Shown here one piece after another: positions 61,883 through 64,000 of a stretch of 64,000 nt of DNA (positions within the stretch are counted from its first letter, which is position 1; every line of letters starts with the position of its first letter). Below the pieces are notes generated by a model. It had not been told where the DNA came from and did no database searches. It worked only from the letters and a program-made list of their open reading frames with translations. The stretch is from Trichobilharzia szidati (lineage: Eukaryota; Platyhelminthes; Trematoda; Strigeidida; Schistosomatidae), in the NCBI GenBank assembly GCA_944472155.2, contig OX235274.1, positions 37,136,052 to 37,200,051 of the forward strand, in the 5' to 3' direction. The position numbers and the translations under genes are program-made.

Positions 61883-64000
61883 TAATTGATGCTTACCACA
61901 AATGTATTCTTTGAAATCACAAGCATAAATGATGTACCATTTGAAAGTGACAAGCATAAATATTTAATTTGAAAGGCTAAATTATTACTCCTCTAAGCAG
62001 AAACATGGTCATTTTCATGTGCTCTTATCACGATAAAAAAAGAAAGATGAATTTTATCCGAAAAAGAAAACAAAACATTCTATTTAGCTATAATTAAATC
62101 AAAATAAAGATTTGTCATTGTGTACCTGATACCACTAGAAAGCGTAGTGACTCATGTATTTTTTTTATTAGAGATGTTTTCTGTTATTGTCATTATTATT
62201 ATTCCACAAGTAACCTCCTTCTTCATTATTTTGATGCTTTTCTACGACTGCATGTCTTCTCCTATTGGCACATAACATTCATTAACAACTTCGGCTGCTA
62301 TACTATTGTCCTCTCTGTCTATATGTAGTTTAGATGGAGGATTTCATCATGAGCTGACATCAGTTAAAAAACCATTGGAAAACCTGGGAGTACTGGACAG
62401 CCTGCTGTTTCGTTAGCTTAGTTTATGACTCTTCAGCAGTACGCACCCAACACCAGGGTTCGAACTCAGGATCTTATGGTCTCAAGGCGAGCTCGTAGAC
62501 CATTGAGCCACTCACTGGGACCCGATCCAATGGCCAGCCCATGAATTCTAACTTCTGCCAATTTATGACATAGCGCCACCATTTCGCAATGCCTTCTTCG
62601 ATAAGTTACTGCCTCATCTTTAACCTTCTGTATTCTACTGGTCATGGCTTCCCACCAGAACCCCAGGTCATGTAGTTTAATTGTTTTTCAGATTCTAAGA
62701 TTTGTGGGGATTAGAGATTAATTCCAGATGTAAGATTTTATTCATGAACCAATATGAGTTAGAGAGATCACTGAAAGCTAGCTTTGAGAGCACTGGAGAG
62801 CTGTTTCGTCCTATTTCGAGACTCTTCGGTACTGATCACTCACGAACCTACCTACAGGGATTGAACCTGAGACCTTCAAGCTGACCATCCAGACAGTTGG
62901 GCTGGAATTTTGTAACACTTGAATTCTAACTATGTCAACTTGTGATATAGCAATGCCCTTAACAATGTCTTTGATGAGAATCCACTTTACCACCTTGAAA
63001 CATGGTGGAAAGACTCTATTGTTTATCACGATTTCCCACTGCAGTAGCTTCAGGAAATCCATCTACTTGCAGTCATCCTTCGACTGGTAATTGATCTTCA
63101 GATTATCGAATTTGTGTGTGGGGGGTGTTGGATAAAGTTCAGTGATCTCCCTAATTGGTTACAGGATTTCATCATGAGCTGACATCAGTTAGAGAACCAT
63201 TGGAAAACCAGCAGGGAGTACTGGACAGCTCTTTTGTCCTAGTTTGGGACTCTTCATCAGTAAGCACCCGTCGGGGTTTGAACCCAGGACCTTTTGCTTA
63301 CAGGCCGAGTCACAAACAAGGACGAAACAGCTGTCCAGTACTCCAAGATTCTCCATTGGTTCTCTAACCAATGTCAGCTCATAACGAAATCCTGTAACTA
63401 ATCAACCAAATCATTACAAACCAATACTTGAATATTAATAAGATGCTCACTGGCGACTGGCCCTATTCAGTTAGGTAGTTAGCTGGGGTTCTAGTGGGAA
63501 GTCGTGACCAGTAGGGTGCAGCAGGTCGGGTGTGAGGACAAATACTCGCCAAAGACATTGGCTAACGGTTGCGCTACGTCATGAATTGGGATAGCCATTG
63601 GATTGGGTCCCAGTGACTTAATGATTTAGGAGCTAGTCTTGTAACCAGAAAGTCCTGGGTTCAAACCCCAGTAGGTGCGTACTGATGAAGAGTCCCGAAC
63701 TAGGACGAAACAGCTGTCCAGTACTTCCAGGCTTTCCAATGGTCCTCTAACCGATGTCAGCTCATGCTGAAATCCTGTAACCAATCAATCAAATCCTTAC
63801 AAACGAATACTTGAATGTCTATAATTGATACTGGTTTCGTGATGAATATCTAGCAGCTGAAACTTATTTTTTTTTATTTTGCTGTTGTATTTTATTGAAT
63901 AGTTTACTGACGATAGTGTCAAGAGCAGTCACATACGTTAGACTTGATGATTCTTGTGTGAATGATGATAGCAGTCGCATTTCAGTTTTTGGAAGCTGTT
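30553..64000 (+). CDS. CFAP43: CFAP43 (WDR96), N-terminal part in ten exons
   Basis: Ten exons join without a phase conflict: 30553-30806, 30857-30950, 34585-34752, 36550-36689, 36827-36957, 42073-42139, 46950-47506, 52294-52374, 58929-59077 and 63903 to beyond 64000, about 580 residues. Segment order matches animal CFAP43: WIQGLRKYNFGFINN at the start, the VSGVPDFILSVWDFCTGDL blade, FSFCPTDWRYLVGTDRRCIHVW, then VHCVSQAW..VFIGCESGQLLL, YGILAGGRDGILRLITF and TGIINCWDCETGELIG. These are WD40-like repeats. CFAP43 is an axonemal protein of motile cilia and sperm flagella; in schistosomes this would serve larval cilia, flame cells and sperm. The start-codon exon (the first exon found needs two upstream bases) and the C-terminal coiled-coil half are outside what was found. 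The name is from memory of the family, without alignment. Confidence 0.82.
30857..30950 (+). CDS. CFAP43: CFAP43 exon
   Basis: Follows a 50-base intron, a size common for 5' introns in schistosome genes. Codes for AGNLEIQQSIFSYSTYYAA and SGVPDFILSV; the split tryptophan codon TG|G runs into the next exon. Confidence 0.8.
31390..31840 (-). mobile_element. RTE/SR2-like LINE 3' end
   Basis: Minus strand ends in TAA-triplet repeats at 31397-31408. The coding remnant reads WRRC.., RKPSSDIT, NRQEEMEI and LQTFINSCLRSILK. Lies in a CFAP43 intron, antisense. Confidence 0.72.
32100..32910 (-). mobile_element. RTE/SR2-like LINE 3' half, open frame of 227 residues
   Basis: The minus-strand frame 32910-32227 is open: MSHKIEDLQAKTDKLVEKAA, INIDKTEVMKI-like block, a Gln6 run, FTYLRSIVSTTGGTDEDVKS, RNTFINLKPIWKS, FINSCLRSILKIRWPERI and CRRKWRWIGNSLRRP. 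This is the post-catalytic half of an RTE reverse transcriptase and its thumb. It ends at an AATAATAAT tail (32098-32111). The catalytic FADD box is upstream, where the frame continues as LDFADDLYLMSHK until broken by a SINE at 32946. This is the least damaged RTE fragment in the window. Confidence 0.85.
32580..34305. repeat. long inverted repeat (palindrome) of RTE and SINE sequence
   Basis: The left arm 32580-33481, excluding a 230-base SINE insertion, is the reverse complement of 33628-34305 with near-complete identity over about 675 bases. The spacer is about 146 bases (33482-33627) with a TA run and TGCGCAAAATGTGTTGCGCA. The arms hold RTE reverse transcriptase codons and a SINE family B remnant. 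Transcripts through this CFAP43 intron could fold into a long hairpin. Confidence 0.85.
32946..33136 (+). repeat. tRNA-derived SINE family C with long target duplication
   Basis: Head GTCGGTGGCACAGTGGTTAG (box A) and GGTTCGATCCC (box B at 32993-33003), tail ending CTGTAATCAAAAATATT. It is flanked by a 33-40 base direct repeat: 32909-32948 and 33137-33176 are the same sequence. The opposite palindrome arm (about 33930-33975) carries the same site once, without the SINE. Confidence 0.85.
34585..34752 (+). CDS. CFAP43: CFAP43 exon
   Basis: Acceptor TTTGAACAG, donor AAGTAAGC. Completes the blade ending SVWDFCTGDLICKT and encodes FSFCPTDWRYLVGTDRRC. Phase 2 on both sides. Confidence 0.82.
34810..35210. 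other. no recognisable feature
   Basis: CFAP43 intron sequence without recognised repeats. Confidence 0.35.
35215..35750 (-). mobile_element. Penelope-like element fragment (RT-endonuclease linker)
   Basis: On the minus strand 35740-35470 reads CISSPTTLEAELDSLKEILI, QNRYPPRFIEKNIKPNIQRN, then a stop, TLLAPKDRLPMNLNFKVDL and RISSYFRRTFF. This linker region matches the frames before the GIY-YIG domain at 56934-57200. The GIY-YIG part itself is broken. Confidence 0.75.
35870..36255 (+). repeat. Sm-alpha-like SINE, full-length plus copy
   Basis: Starts in GATGCTCACTAGTGACTGGC, box A-like GAGGCTTAATGGTCC, box B-like GGGTTCTAACCC, CTGATGAAGAGTTCC at 36114-36128, GAAAC near 36143, and tail CTCATGATGAAATCCTGCAA. 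The acceptor-like CAG at 36263 follows it directly. Confidence 0.75.
36550..36689 (+). CDS. CFAP43: CFAP43 exon
   Basis: Acceptor AATTTTAG, donor GGTAATG. Codes for NSLILPERSASLG and SGLHSSAISGED, followed by an acidic Ser/Thr-rich stretch. Joins the 34585-34752 exon in phase and skips a decoy at 36264. Confidence 0.75.
36827..36957 (+). CDS. CFAP43: CFAP43 exon
   Basis: Acceptor TTTTTAAG, donor GGTAAGT, 137-base intron upstream. Codes for RVHCVSQAWTNSELVFIGCE then SGQLLL, a WD40-like blade that matches the family's MHCW..YIGCEEGHLL region. Confidence 0.82.
37140..38160 (+). mobile_element. RTE/SR2-like LINE 3' half
   Basis: Reads in pieces TLRNPSKGRRE, CDRQWATRR, DLDFANDICLISHKLEDM (FADD box changed to FAND), SIVSTTG, SMKNKIWIFNSNVKSV, LRQSSLNTSLKIRRPEK and QQEPIVQQICSKKWRCI, ending in AATAATAATAC at 38152. 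Same subfamily as 24410-25450. Lies in a 5.1 kb CFAP43 intron, sense orientation. Confidence 0.82.
38393..38575 (+). repeat. tRNA-derived SINE family C
   Basis: Full copy: GCGTCGGTGGCACAGTGGTT (box A), GGTTCGATCCC (box B at 38445-38455), CACCCGATATCTATGGTCGG, GCATCAAGCTGTAATCAAAA, then an A/T-rich AATAAAATAAA tail. 95% or so like the copy at 32946. Confidence 0.8.
38692..38907 (+). CDS. unidentified 71-codon open frame
   Basis: The frame has ordinary, protein-like composition (TVDDTLKQQKWTYPGLFEYS, KGSTVKYHQIDKGYEV) and no low complexity. It is not recognised. There is no convincing splice donor at its end and it stops with TGA at 38905-38907. It may be a decayed transposon or pseudogene fragment; it does not fit the CFAP43 phases. 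Confidence 0.2.
   Translation: MENFNDTMNAFLIFKLRATVDDTLKQQKWTYPGLFEYSQNNLRLKGSTVKYHQIDKGYEVDVCNSFRLINY
39240..39475 (-). repeat. tRNA-derived SINE family D, minus copy
   Basis: Minus strand: TGCGTCGGTGGCACAGCGGC at 39470-39451, a decayed box B near 39400-39415, then the CTACAGAGACTTCAAAGC segment ending near 39260. Confidence 0.65.
39480..40640. other. no recognisable feature
   Basis: AT-rich CFAP43 intron sequence; no protein-like frames or known repeats were seen. Confidence 0.4.
40650..41350 (+). mobile_element. RTE-like LINE 3' fragment, heavily decayed
   Basis: Readable pieces: FEEESVKTGFQVNLEKTGVM, then SIISTTG-like, KPYLHHSEISL frames, SVLLY, LRTVINSCL and QERIAQQVLRRKCRWTGH. Multiple stops; the 3' AAT tail is lost. 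Confidence 0.7.
41625..41960. repeat. Sm-alpha-like SINE, minus copy plus short plus tail
   Basis: Minus strand: CCAGTGGCTTAGTGGTCTA (41808-41790) head, decayed box B, GACTCTTCATCAGTACG (41712-41728) as the reversed hammerhead half. A plus-sense tail from 41885 ends in AAACCAACACTTGAAT. Confidence 0.7.
42073..42139 (+). CDS. CFAP43: CFAP43 exon (67 bases)
   Basis: Acceptor TTCTTTCATAG, donor GGTAAGT. Codes for FDPISHNMKILRNPFSHSKT. Enters in phase 0 and leaves in phase 1, matching both neighbours across introns of 5.1 and 4.8 kb. Confidence 0.7.
42565..42735 (+). repeat. interstitial telomere-like TTAGGG tract, degenerate
   Basis: Contains GTTAGGGTTAGGTT at 42622-42635 and 42687-42700, GTTAGGGTTAG at 42721-42731, and further GGGTT and TTAAGGTTTAAG variants between. 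TTAGGG is the schistosome telomere repeat. The array is in a CFAP43 intron. Confidence 0.65.
42815..42972. repeat. short inverted-repeat hairpin, about 155 bases
   Basis: TCCATTGTGGGTAAAATTTA at 42821-42840 pairs with TAAATTTTACCCACAATGG near 42952-42970, and the complementarity continues inward for about 55 bases (TTTGATTAAGTCTC..GAGACTAAATCAAA). The loop holds ACCGATGACGTTTCGAGCAC. MITE-like fold; no target duplication verified. Confidence 0.7.
42985..43380 (-). repeat. tRNA-derived SINE family B, longest copy
   Basis: On the minus strand: GCTCGAATAGCTCAGTGGTA (box A) near 43165-43146, box B GGGTTCGAATCTC at 43117-43105, tail TTGGTGACTGGTGAGTGCC. The 5' side holds GACACTAGTAACTAACTAGTGT palindrome (43207-43228) and GCAATGTGGCCACCATTC. 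Confidence 0.72.
43390..44280. other. AT-rich sequence with triplet runs
   Basis: ATT/TAT runs at 43570-43590 and 43875-43995. 44205-44285 is a copy of the TACTACTGATTGATT hairpin repeat. No gene seen. Confidence 0.45.
44288..44463 (-). repeat. tRNA-derived SINE family C, minus copy
   Basis: Minus strand: GTGCGCCGGTGGCACAGCGG at 44463-44444 (box A), box B GGGATTCGATCCC near 44408-44396, CTGATATCTATGGCCGGC and GGTGTGGAATCTAGCTGTAA near the end. Confidence 0.75.
44700..45215 (+). mobile_element. RTE-like LINE 3' end (family 2)
   Basis: Shares CTACATCGACTGAGATGGG.. and GACATGTGTTACGTATGCCT with 4915-4965, and GGAGTGTGGCAACTTGAACT with 5340-5360. Both end in GCAAAGTTCTA.GTTGAA. Coding remnants read LHRLRWVRHVLRMPSHRLPR. 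Confidence 0.75.
45239..45262. repeat. TA microsatellite
   Basis: About 12 TA units. Comparable runs: 33479-33490, 46718-46753 (two TA blocks around CATATCA), 54529-54546, 61839-61879. Confidence 0.9.
45352..45505 (+). repeat. tRNA-derived SINE family D
   Basis: GCGTCGGTGGTTCAGCGGCA (box A-like), GGTCCAATTCTTGG (decayed box B), TAAAGAGGGAAAGTTGGGCA. Confidence 0.62.
45760..45930 (-). mobile_element. PLE terminal repeat fragment
   Basis: CAGAATAATATAATACCATC and TTTATTTCGTTGGTTTCTCA (45856-45875) match the arms of the palindromic PLE at 27175-27215 and, reversed, 28135-28185. No coding part is present. Confidence 0.5.
46140..46680. repeat. Sm-alpha-like SINE segments, both orientations
   Basis: Minus copy 46140-46450 with CTCTTCATCAGTACGCGCCC, decayed box B and CCCTATGTGGCTTAACGG. 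A second minus-then-plus pair lies at 46460-46680 with GAAACAGCTGTCCAGTACTC at 46571-46590. Confidence 0.68.
46950..47506 (+). CDS. CFAP43: CFAP43 exon (largest, 557 bases)
   Basis: Acceptor GAACACAAAG after a long pyrimidine tract, donor GTAAGT. Codes for FDSSLGKPFSESE, LPVRCLTHLLYTRYGILAGG and RDGILRLITF, a low-complexity Asn/Ser insert, then GHLNVFTLQDTPEL and GMGLFKVGNRTYCV. At least two WD40-like blades. Confidence 0.85.
47593..47634 (-). ncRNA. PLE hammerhead-like motif (left inverted repeat)
   Basis: On the minus strand: GAGC (47634-47631), CTGGAAGA, GAAA, a stem III with one mismatch, T, then GCTC (47596-47593). First core segment is altered as in 48739. Confidence 0.45.
47705..48514 (+). 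CDS. PLE reverse transcriptase C-terminus plus GIY-YIG endonuclease, open
   Basis: A 269-codon uninterrupted frame. Residues 1-40 are the end of the RT palm (TRKEDGTIRRSVYRKP). Residues 41-150 are the RT-endonuclease linker (KYKHNLIKCLVHRAREIC, NGYPEKFIDKN, LRCIFKTTPL). The GIY-YIG-type domain follows: CIYLFNCSCGASYIGRTIRR near residues 158-177, with conserved cysteines upstream of the catalytic tyrosine, then SEHHPAW, SAILAHLVETEHKID and the C-terminal NKPNLCIQKKLVQ helix. In intact PLEs this endonuclease nicks target DNA to prime reverse transcription. RT catalytic motifs are missing because the copy is 5'-truncated, so it cannot act alone. The apparent ATG at 47705 is internal, not a real start. 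Confidence 0.88.
   Translation: MTRKEDGTIRRSVYRKPISTGQYTHFLSFVPLKYKHNLIKCLVHRAREICSDERLDEELNNIKQLLSENGYPEKFIDKNMNLKLKQSKLPTVPKKALFLQMQFLGDNRSEILIHRPRNAVKRAFPAAQLRCIFKTTPLVSSGIKDKLPNFASSMCIYLFNCSCGASYIGRTIRRVSRRISEHHPAWLSKGQTKSIRSAILAHLVETEHKIDVNHAFRVICRIPTNLNFALRVRLLNIAEAMGIHINKPNLCIQKKLVQSLSLPWPSRFE
48739..48780 (+). ncRNA. PLE hammerhead-like motif (3' terminal repeat)
   Basis: Stem I GAGC/GCTC (48739-48742 and 48777-48780), second core segment GAA, stem III AAGA..TCTT with an ATAT loop, then T at the would-be cleavage position. The first segment reads CTGGAAGA rather than CTGATGA. Stem II has at most two pairs. Confidence 0.5.
48850..50720 (+). mobile_element. RTE-like LINE fragments, two or three overlapping copies
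   Basis: 48880-49200 is a thumb-region piece (SVSINNKIQIFSTNVKSVVS, LEQNFINN). It joins at 49200 to an upstream RT part (IPEQAGFRRGKSCADQIATL, FSHFEEAFD, a decayed FADD region at 49630-49660 and TDTRVSNPRN-like thumb) that runs to an AATAATAAT-like end at 50432. A second thumb end 50450-50720 follows, ending near AACAATAATA. The out-of-order join shows nested or tandem insertion. All are frameshifted. Confidence 0.75.
50730..51335. other. no recognisable feature
   Basis: AT-rich CFAP43 intron sequence, no feature supported. Confidence 0.4.
51340..51745 (-). mobile_element. Penelope-like element fragment
   Basis: Minus strand: FIDEHIKLETNKEHLISMPK, then the open frame 51610-51344 with KKMLHMNVAFRGDLLV, NTLKRTFFASKLRLV and CIYQFSRSSGERSVGRSIRV. 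In the GIY-YIG core both cysteines and the YIG tyrosine are lost (RSSGERSVGRS). Stops occur upstream near 51680. Confidence 0.75.
51775..52100 (-). repeat. Sm-alpha-like SINE, minus copy
   Basis: Minus strand: CCAGTATGGCTGAATGGTC head near 51927-51909, box B GGATTCGATCCC at 51875-51864, hammerhead region degraded (ATCCTAGTTTGTGAATCACC), tail GTTCTAGTGGGAA side near 52040. Confidence 0.65.
52294..52374 (+). CDS. CFAP43: CFAP43 exon (81 bases)
   Basis: Acceptor TTTTTTCTGTAG, donor GTAAGT, phase 0 both sides. Codes for TARNTGIINCWDCETGELIG followed by YLFLNDR, a single WD-like strand set. Confidence 0.8.
52497..52537 (-). ncRNA. PLE hammerhead-like motif with intact CTGATGA core
   Basis: Minus strand: GAAC (52537-52534) then CTGATGA (52533-52527), an AT-rich segment in place of stem II, GGAA, stem III AGAA..TTCT, then GTTC (52500-52497) pairing with GAAC. 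The second core has GGA instead of GAA, and one base fewer in stem III. Confidence 0.5.
52640..53000 (+). repeat. tRNA-derived SINE family B, plus copy
   Basis: GCCACATTGCAAACCTGACTG, ACACTAGTTAGTTACTAGTGT palindrome (52748-52768), CGAATAGCTCAGTGGTAACG (box A at 52816-52835), degraded box B, ACGCCTTGCTGGCTGACTGG. It is inserted in a PLE remnant. Confidence 0.72.
53960..54535. repeat. two SINE family B copies joined head to head
   Basis: A minus copy (54285-53965: box A GAGCCTGAATAGCTCAGTG at 54273-54255, box B GGGTTCGAATCTC at 54223-54211) and a plus copy (54275-54530: box A AGCTCAGTGGTAACG at 54367-54381). They share the GACTAGACACATTACACTAG region at the join. A TA microsatellite follows at 54529. 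Confidence 0.72.
54800..55995 (-). mobile_element. palindromic Penelope-like element (second family)
   Basis: The arms 54810-55288 and 55485-55990 are reverse complements at high identity over about 480-490 bases; the unique spacer is about 196 bases. On the minus strand the centre and left arm encode a GIY-YIG tail: DVTHKPTKSLHSAGFMSAKR, then a stop, KINCSNCEKHYISQSGRPLR, and in the arm a QTEETTRMLEKF-like helix and SSESSINRHIEID. The GIY-YIG core reads HYISQSGR. The cysteine spacing (CSNC) differs from the CSCG family elsewhere, so this is a distinct PLE lineage. The arms also hold GAAGATGTCGCCTAGTAGGG. Confidence 0.82.
56000..56930. other. no recognisable feature
   Basis: 56820-56930 resembles 44490-44590 (CAAATCATCCGATTTCTGGC versus CAAACCATCCAAATTCTGGC), an unnamed repeat. 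The minus frame 56581-56805 is unrecognised. Confidence 0.35.
56934..57623 (+). pseudogene. PLE linker and GIY-YIG endonuclease with one stop
   Basis: The frame NLIKSLATRIQHICSPDVLE runs through GFIDKNIKPRIRRNETL, PKKKLYMNLDFKGDLA, LRRTFFASTLRI and CIYQFTCCCEAR to a TAA at 57327-57329. It continues in the same frame with IGRSTRTLSKRIQEHYPAWL, SAIIEHLVNTGHFI, ALTIHIEKPELCIQKR and ends at 57621-57623. The TAA sits where relatives have tyrosine (ARYIGRS, or ASYIGRT at 48200). It is thus a one-base nonsense change at the catalytic tyrosine of an otherwise unbroken 230-codon frame. Reverse transcriptase is absent (5'-truncated). Confidence 0.85.
57640..58085 (+). mobile_element. 3' UTR and terminal repeat of the 56.9 kb PLE
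   Basis: T-rich 3' sequence, then a terminal repeat (ATTTACGATTGTACAGC to GTGTTTTGTTTGCGAATTAA) equivalent to 48700-48800. It contains the hammerhead-like motif at 58019-58060. A downstream AT-rich stretch to 58360 has no feature. Confidence 0.7.
58019..58060 (+). ncRNA. PLE hammerhead-like motif with compensatory stem I
   Basis: Stem I is CAGC (58019-58022) with GCTG (58057-58060), a different but fully paired sequence from GAGC/GCTC at 48739. Second core GAA (58042-58044). Stem III AAGA..TCTT closes a GAC loop, then C before GCTG. First core reads TAGGAGA; stem II weak. Confidence 0.52.
58395..58492. repeat. ACTACTGATTGAT hairpin repeat
   Basis: TACTACTGATT (58437-58447) pairs with AATCAGTAGTA (58480-58490); GTGTTTAGATCACTTTG precedes it. 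Related copies at 28300-28425 and 44205-44285. Confidence 0.5.
58540..58795 (+). repeat. SINE family B, divergent
   Basis: GCATAGCTCATCGGTAACGT (box A-like, 58633-58652), decayed box B (AATGTGAATCTCAGAGAGG), GATACACTTTGCTGATGAGC tail. Confidence 0.55.
58929..59077 (+). CDS. CFAP43: CFAP43 exon
   Basis: Acceptor CTGCTAAAG after TTTTTTTTCTTT, donor GGTGAGT. Codes for CHCLSVSPVLPLAVTGMNSG, TIMFIDC and KVTRLYRKPLTHI, the next blade. Leaves in phase 2. Confidence 0.78.
59340..60285 (-). mobile_element. RTE-like LINE 3' half, minus
   Basis: Starts (3' end) at TAATATTATTATTCCC 59350-59367. Minus-strand remnants: NQSGLGYLEERFQ, EVKASQNRKSKAEV, SDVSITVDIDEEV, a FADD-region LELANDLCLIS-like at 60050, and at 60285-60180 NLIQQLYHDDTCQVIHNRKP with SNAFEVKTGVRQDCLLS. 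Ends abruptly at 60285. Head-to-head with the next element. Confidence 0.75.
60470..61695 (+). mobile_element. RTE-like LINE 3' two-thirds, plus
   Basis: EQAGFRKSKSCANQITAHHI, then LNFIHFEKAFDNADREVIWK (FDRV-type RT block), the open frame 60654-61076 with IHNGKLSEAFELKTGVRQVC, LTPVIFLIVVG, LVDNLFLMSHKLKDLQTKTD (FADD box changed to LVDN) and REKTEVMKIANQ. Thumb remnants follow (LQTCINICLHCLHIEDQMAS) to a GGAACCCAAGGGAATGATAA end at 61673-61692. Upstream reverse transcriptase and endonuclease are missing. Confidence 0.8.
61700..62330. repeat. AT-rich stretch with TA microsatellite
   Basis: TA run at 61839-61879 (about 20 units). Otherwise no feature seen. Confidence 0.6.
62335..63440. repeat. 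Sm-alpha-like SINE cluster
   Basis: Minus copy 62335-62670 (GACTCTTCAGCAGTACGCAC; head CAGTGAGTGGCTCAATGGTC), a divergent minus copy 62690-62960 (CTGTTTCGTCCTATTTCGAG), and a minus-plus pair 63155-63430 (GACTCTTCATCAGTAAGCAC then GGACGAAACAGCTGTCCAGT). Confidence 0.7.
63440..63830 (+). repeat. Sm-alpha-like SINE, best full-length plus copy
   Basis: GATGCTCACTGGCGACTGGC at the 5' end, TCGTGACCAGTAGGGTGCAG, box A-like AGTGACTTAATGATTTAG, box B GGGTTCAAACCCC at 63658-63670, hammerhead-like motif 63682-63720, tail CTCATGCTGAAATCCTGTAA and AAACGAATACTTGAAT. It lies directly before the last CFAP43 exon candidate. Confidence 0.78.
63678..63727 (+). ncRNA. Sm-alpha-type hammerhead motif with AGA insertion
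   Basis: CTGATGA (63682-63688), then AGA, then stem II GTCC..GGAC (63692-63695 and 63703-63706), GAAA (63707-63710), and palindromic ACAGCTGT (63710-63717) as stem III with GTC before the would-be cleavage site at 63718. The canonical Sm-alpha hammerhead has no bases between CTGATGA and stem II. The zero-loop stem III would only fold well as a dimer. Confidence 0.6.
63903..64000 (+). CDS. CFAP43: probable CFAP43 exon, cut by window end
   Basis: Acceptor TTGAATAG after T-rich sequence. Of the three frames only the phase-compatible one stays open to the end of the window (LLTIVSRAVTYVRLDDSC). Family match not obvious in so short a stretch. Confidence 0.5.

Noticed and set aside
1..64000. CRISPR array or bacterial-type system
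   Set aside because: No regularly spaced short repeats with unique spacers; all repeats are eukaryotic transposon or microsatellite types.

Overview
The window looks like nuclear DNA of a blood fluke (Schistosoma or a close relative). It is AT-rich and intron-rich, and most of it is retrotransposon debris of schistosome type: RTE/SR2-like and CR1-like LINEs, Penelope-like elements (PLEs) with GIY-YIG endonuclease tails, and tRNA-headed short repeats of which one family carries the hammerhead-like motif typical of schistosome Sm-alpha repeats. No bacterial operon, CRISPR array, rRNA gene or convincing functional tRNA gene was found.

Two host genes can be assembled. On the minus strand, positions 14107 to 7244 encode a predicted 602-residue C2H2 zinc finger protein in two exons. 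They are joined by a consensus donor and acceptor in compatible phase across a 5.1 kb intron. On the plus strand, from 30553 past the end of the window, ten phase-compatible exons encode the N-terminal WD40-type region of CFAP43 (WDR96), an axonemal protein needed for motile cilia and flagella. Its introns reach 6.6 kb and are filled with repeats. The first exon with the start codon was not found, and the 3' part lies beyond 64000.

Layout: 0.1-6.2 kb, PLE, tRNA-headed repeats, an RTE tail and a GC-rich block. 6.2-14.1 kb, zinc finger gene, whose intron holds an RTE tail and a pair of long inverted repeats. 14.8-22.2 kb, minus-strand CR1 and RTE copies. 23-30.5 kb, hammerhead-bearing SINEs, an RTE copy and a palindromic PLE. 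30.5-64 kb, CFAP43 exons separated by PLEs, RTE fragments and SINEs.

No wholly new biological system is demonstrated. The most interesting signals are hammerhead-like ribozyme motifs in PLE terminal repeats, with covarying stem I sequences; several long palindromes in or near CFAP43 that could form hairpin RNA; a 3-base insertion shared by the hammerhead cores of the Sm-alpha-like repeats; and a SINE insertion whose empty target site survives in the opposite arm of a palindrome. All exon calls come from reading splice sites and frames by eye, without alignment or transcript data.
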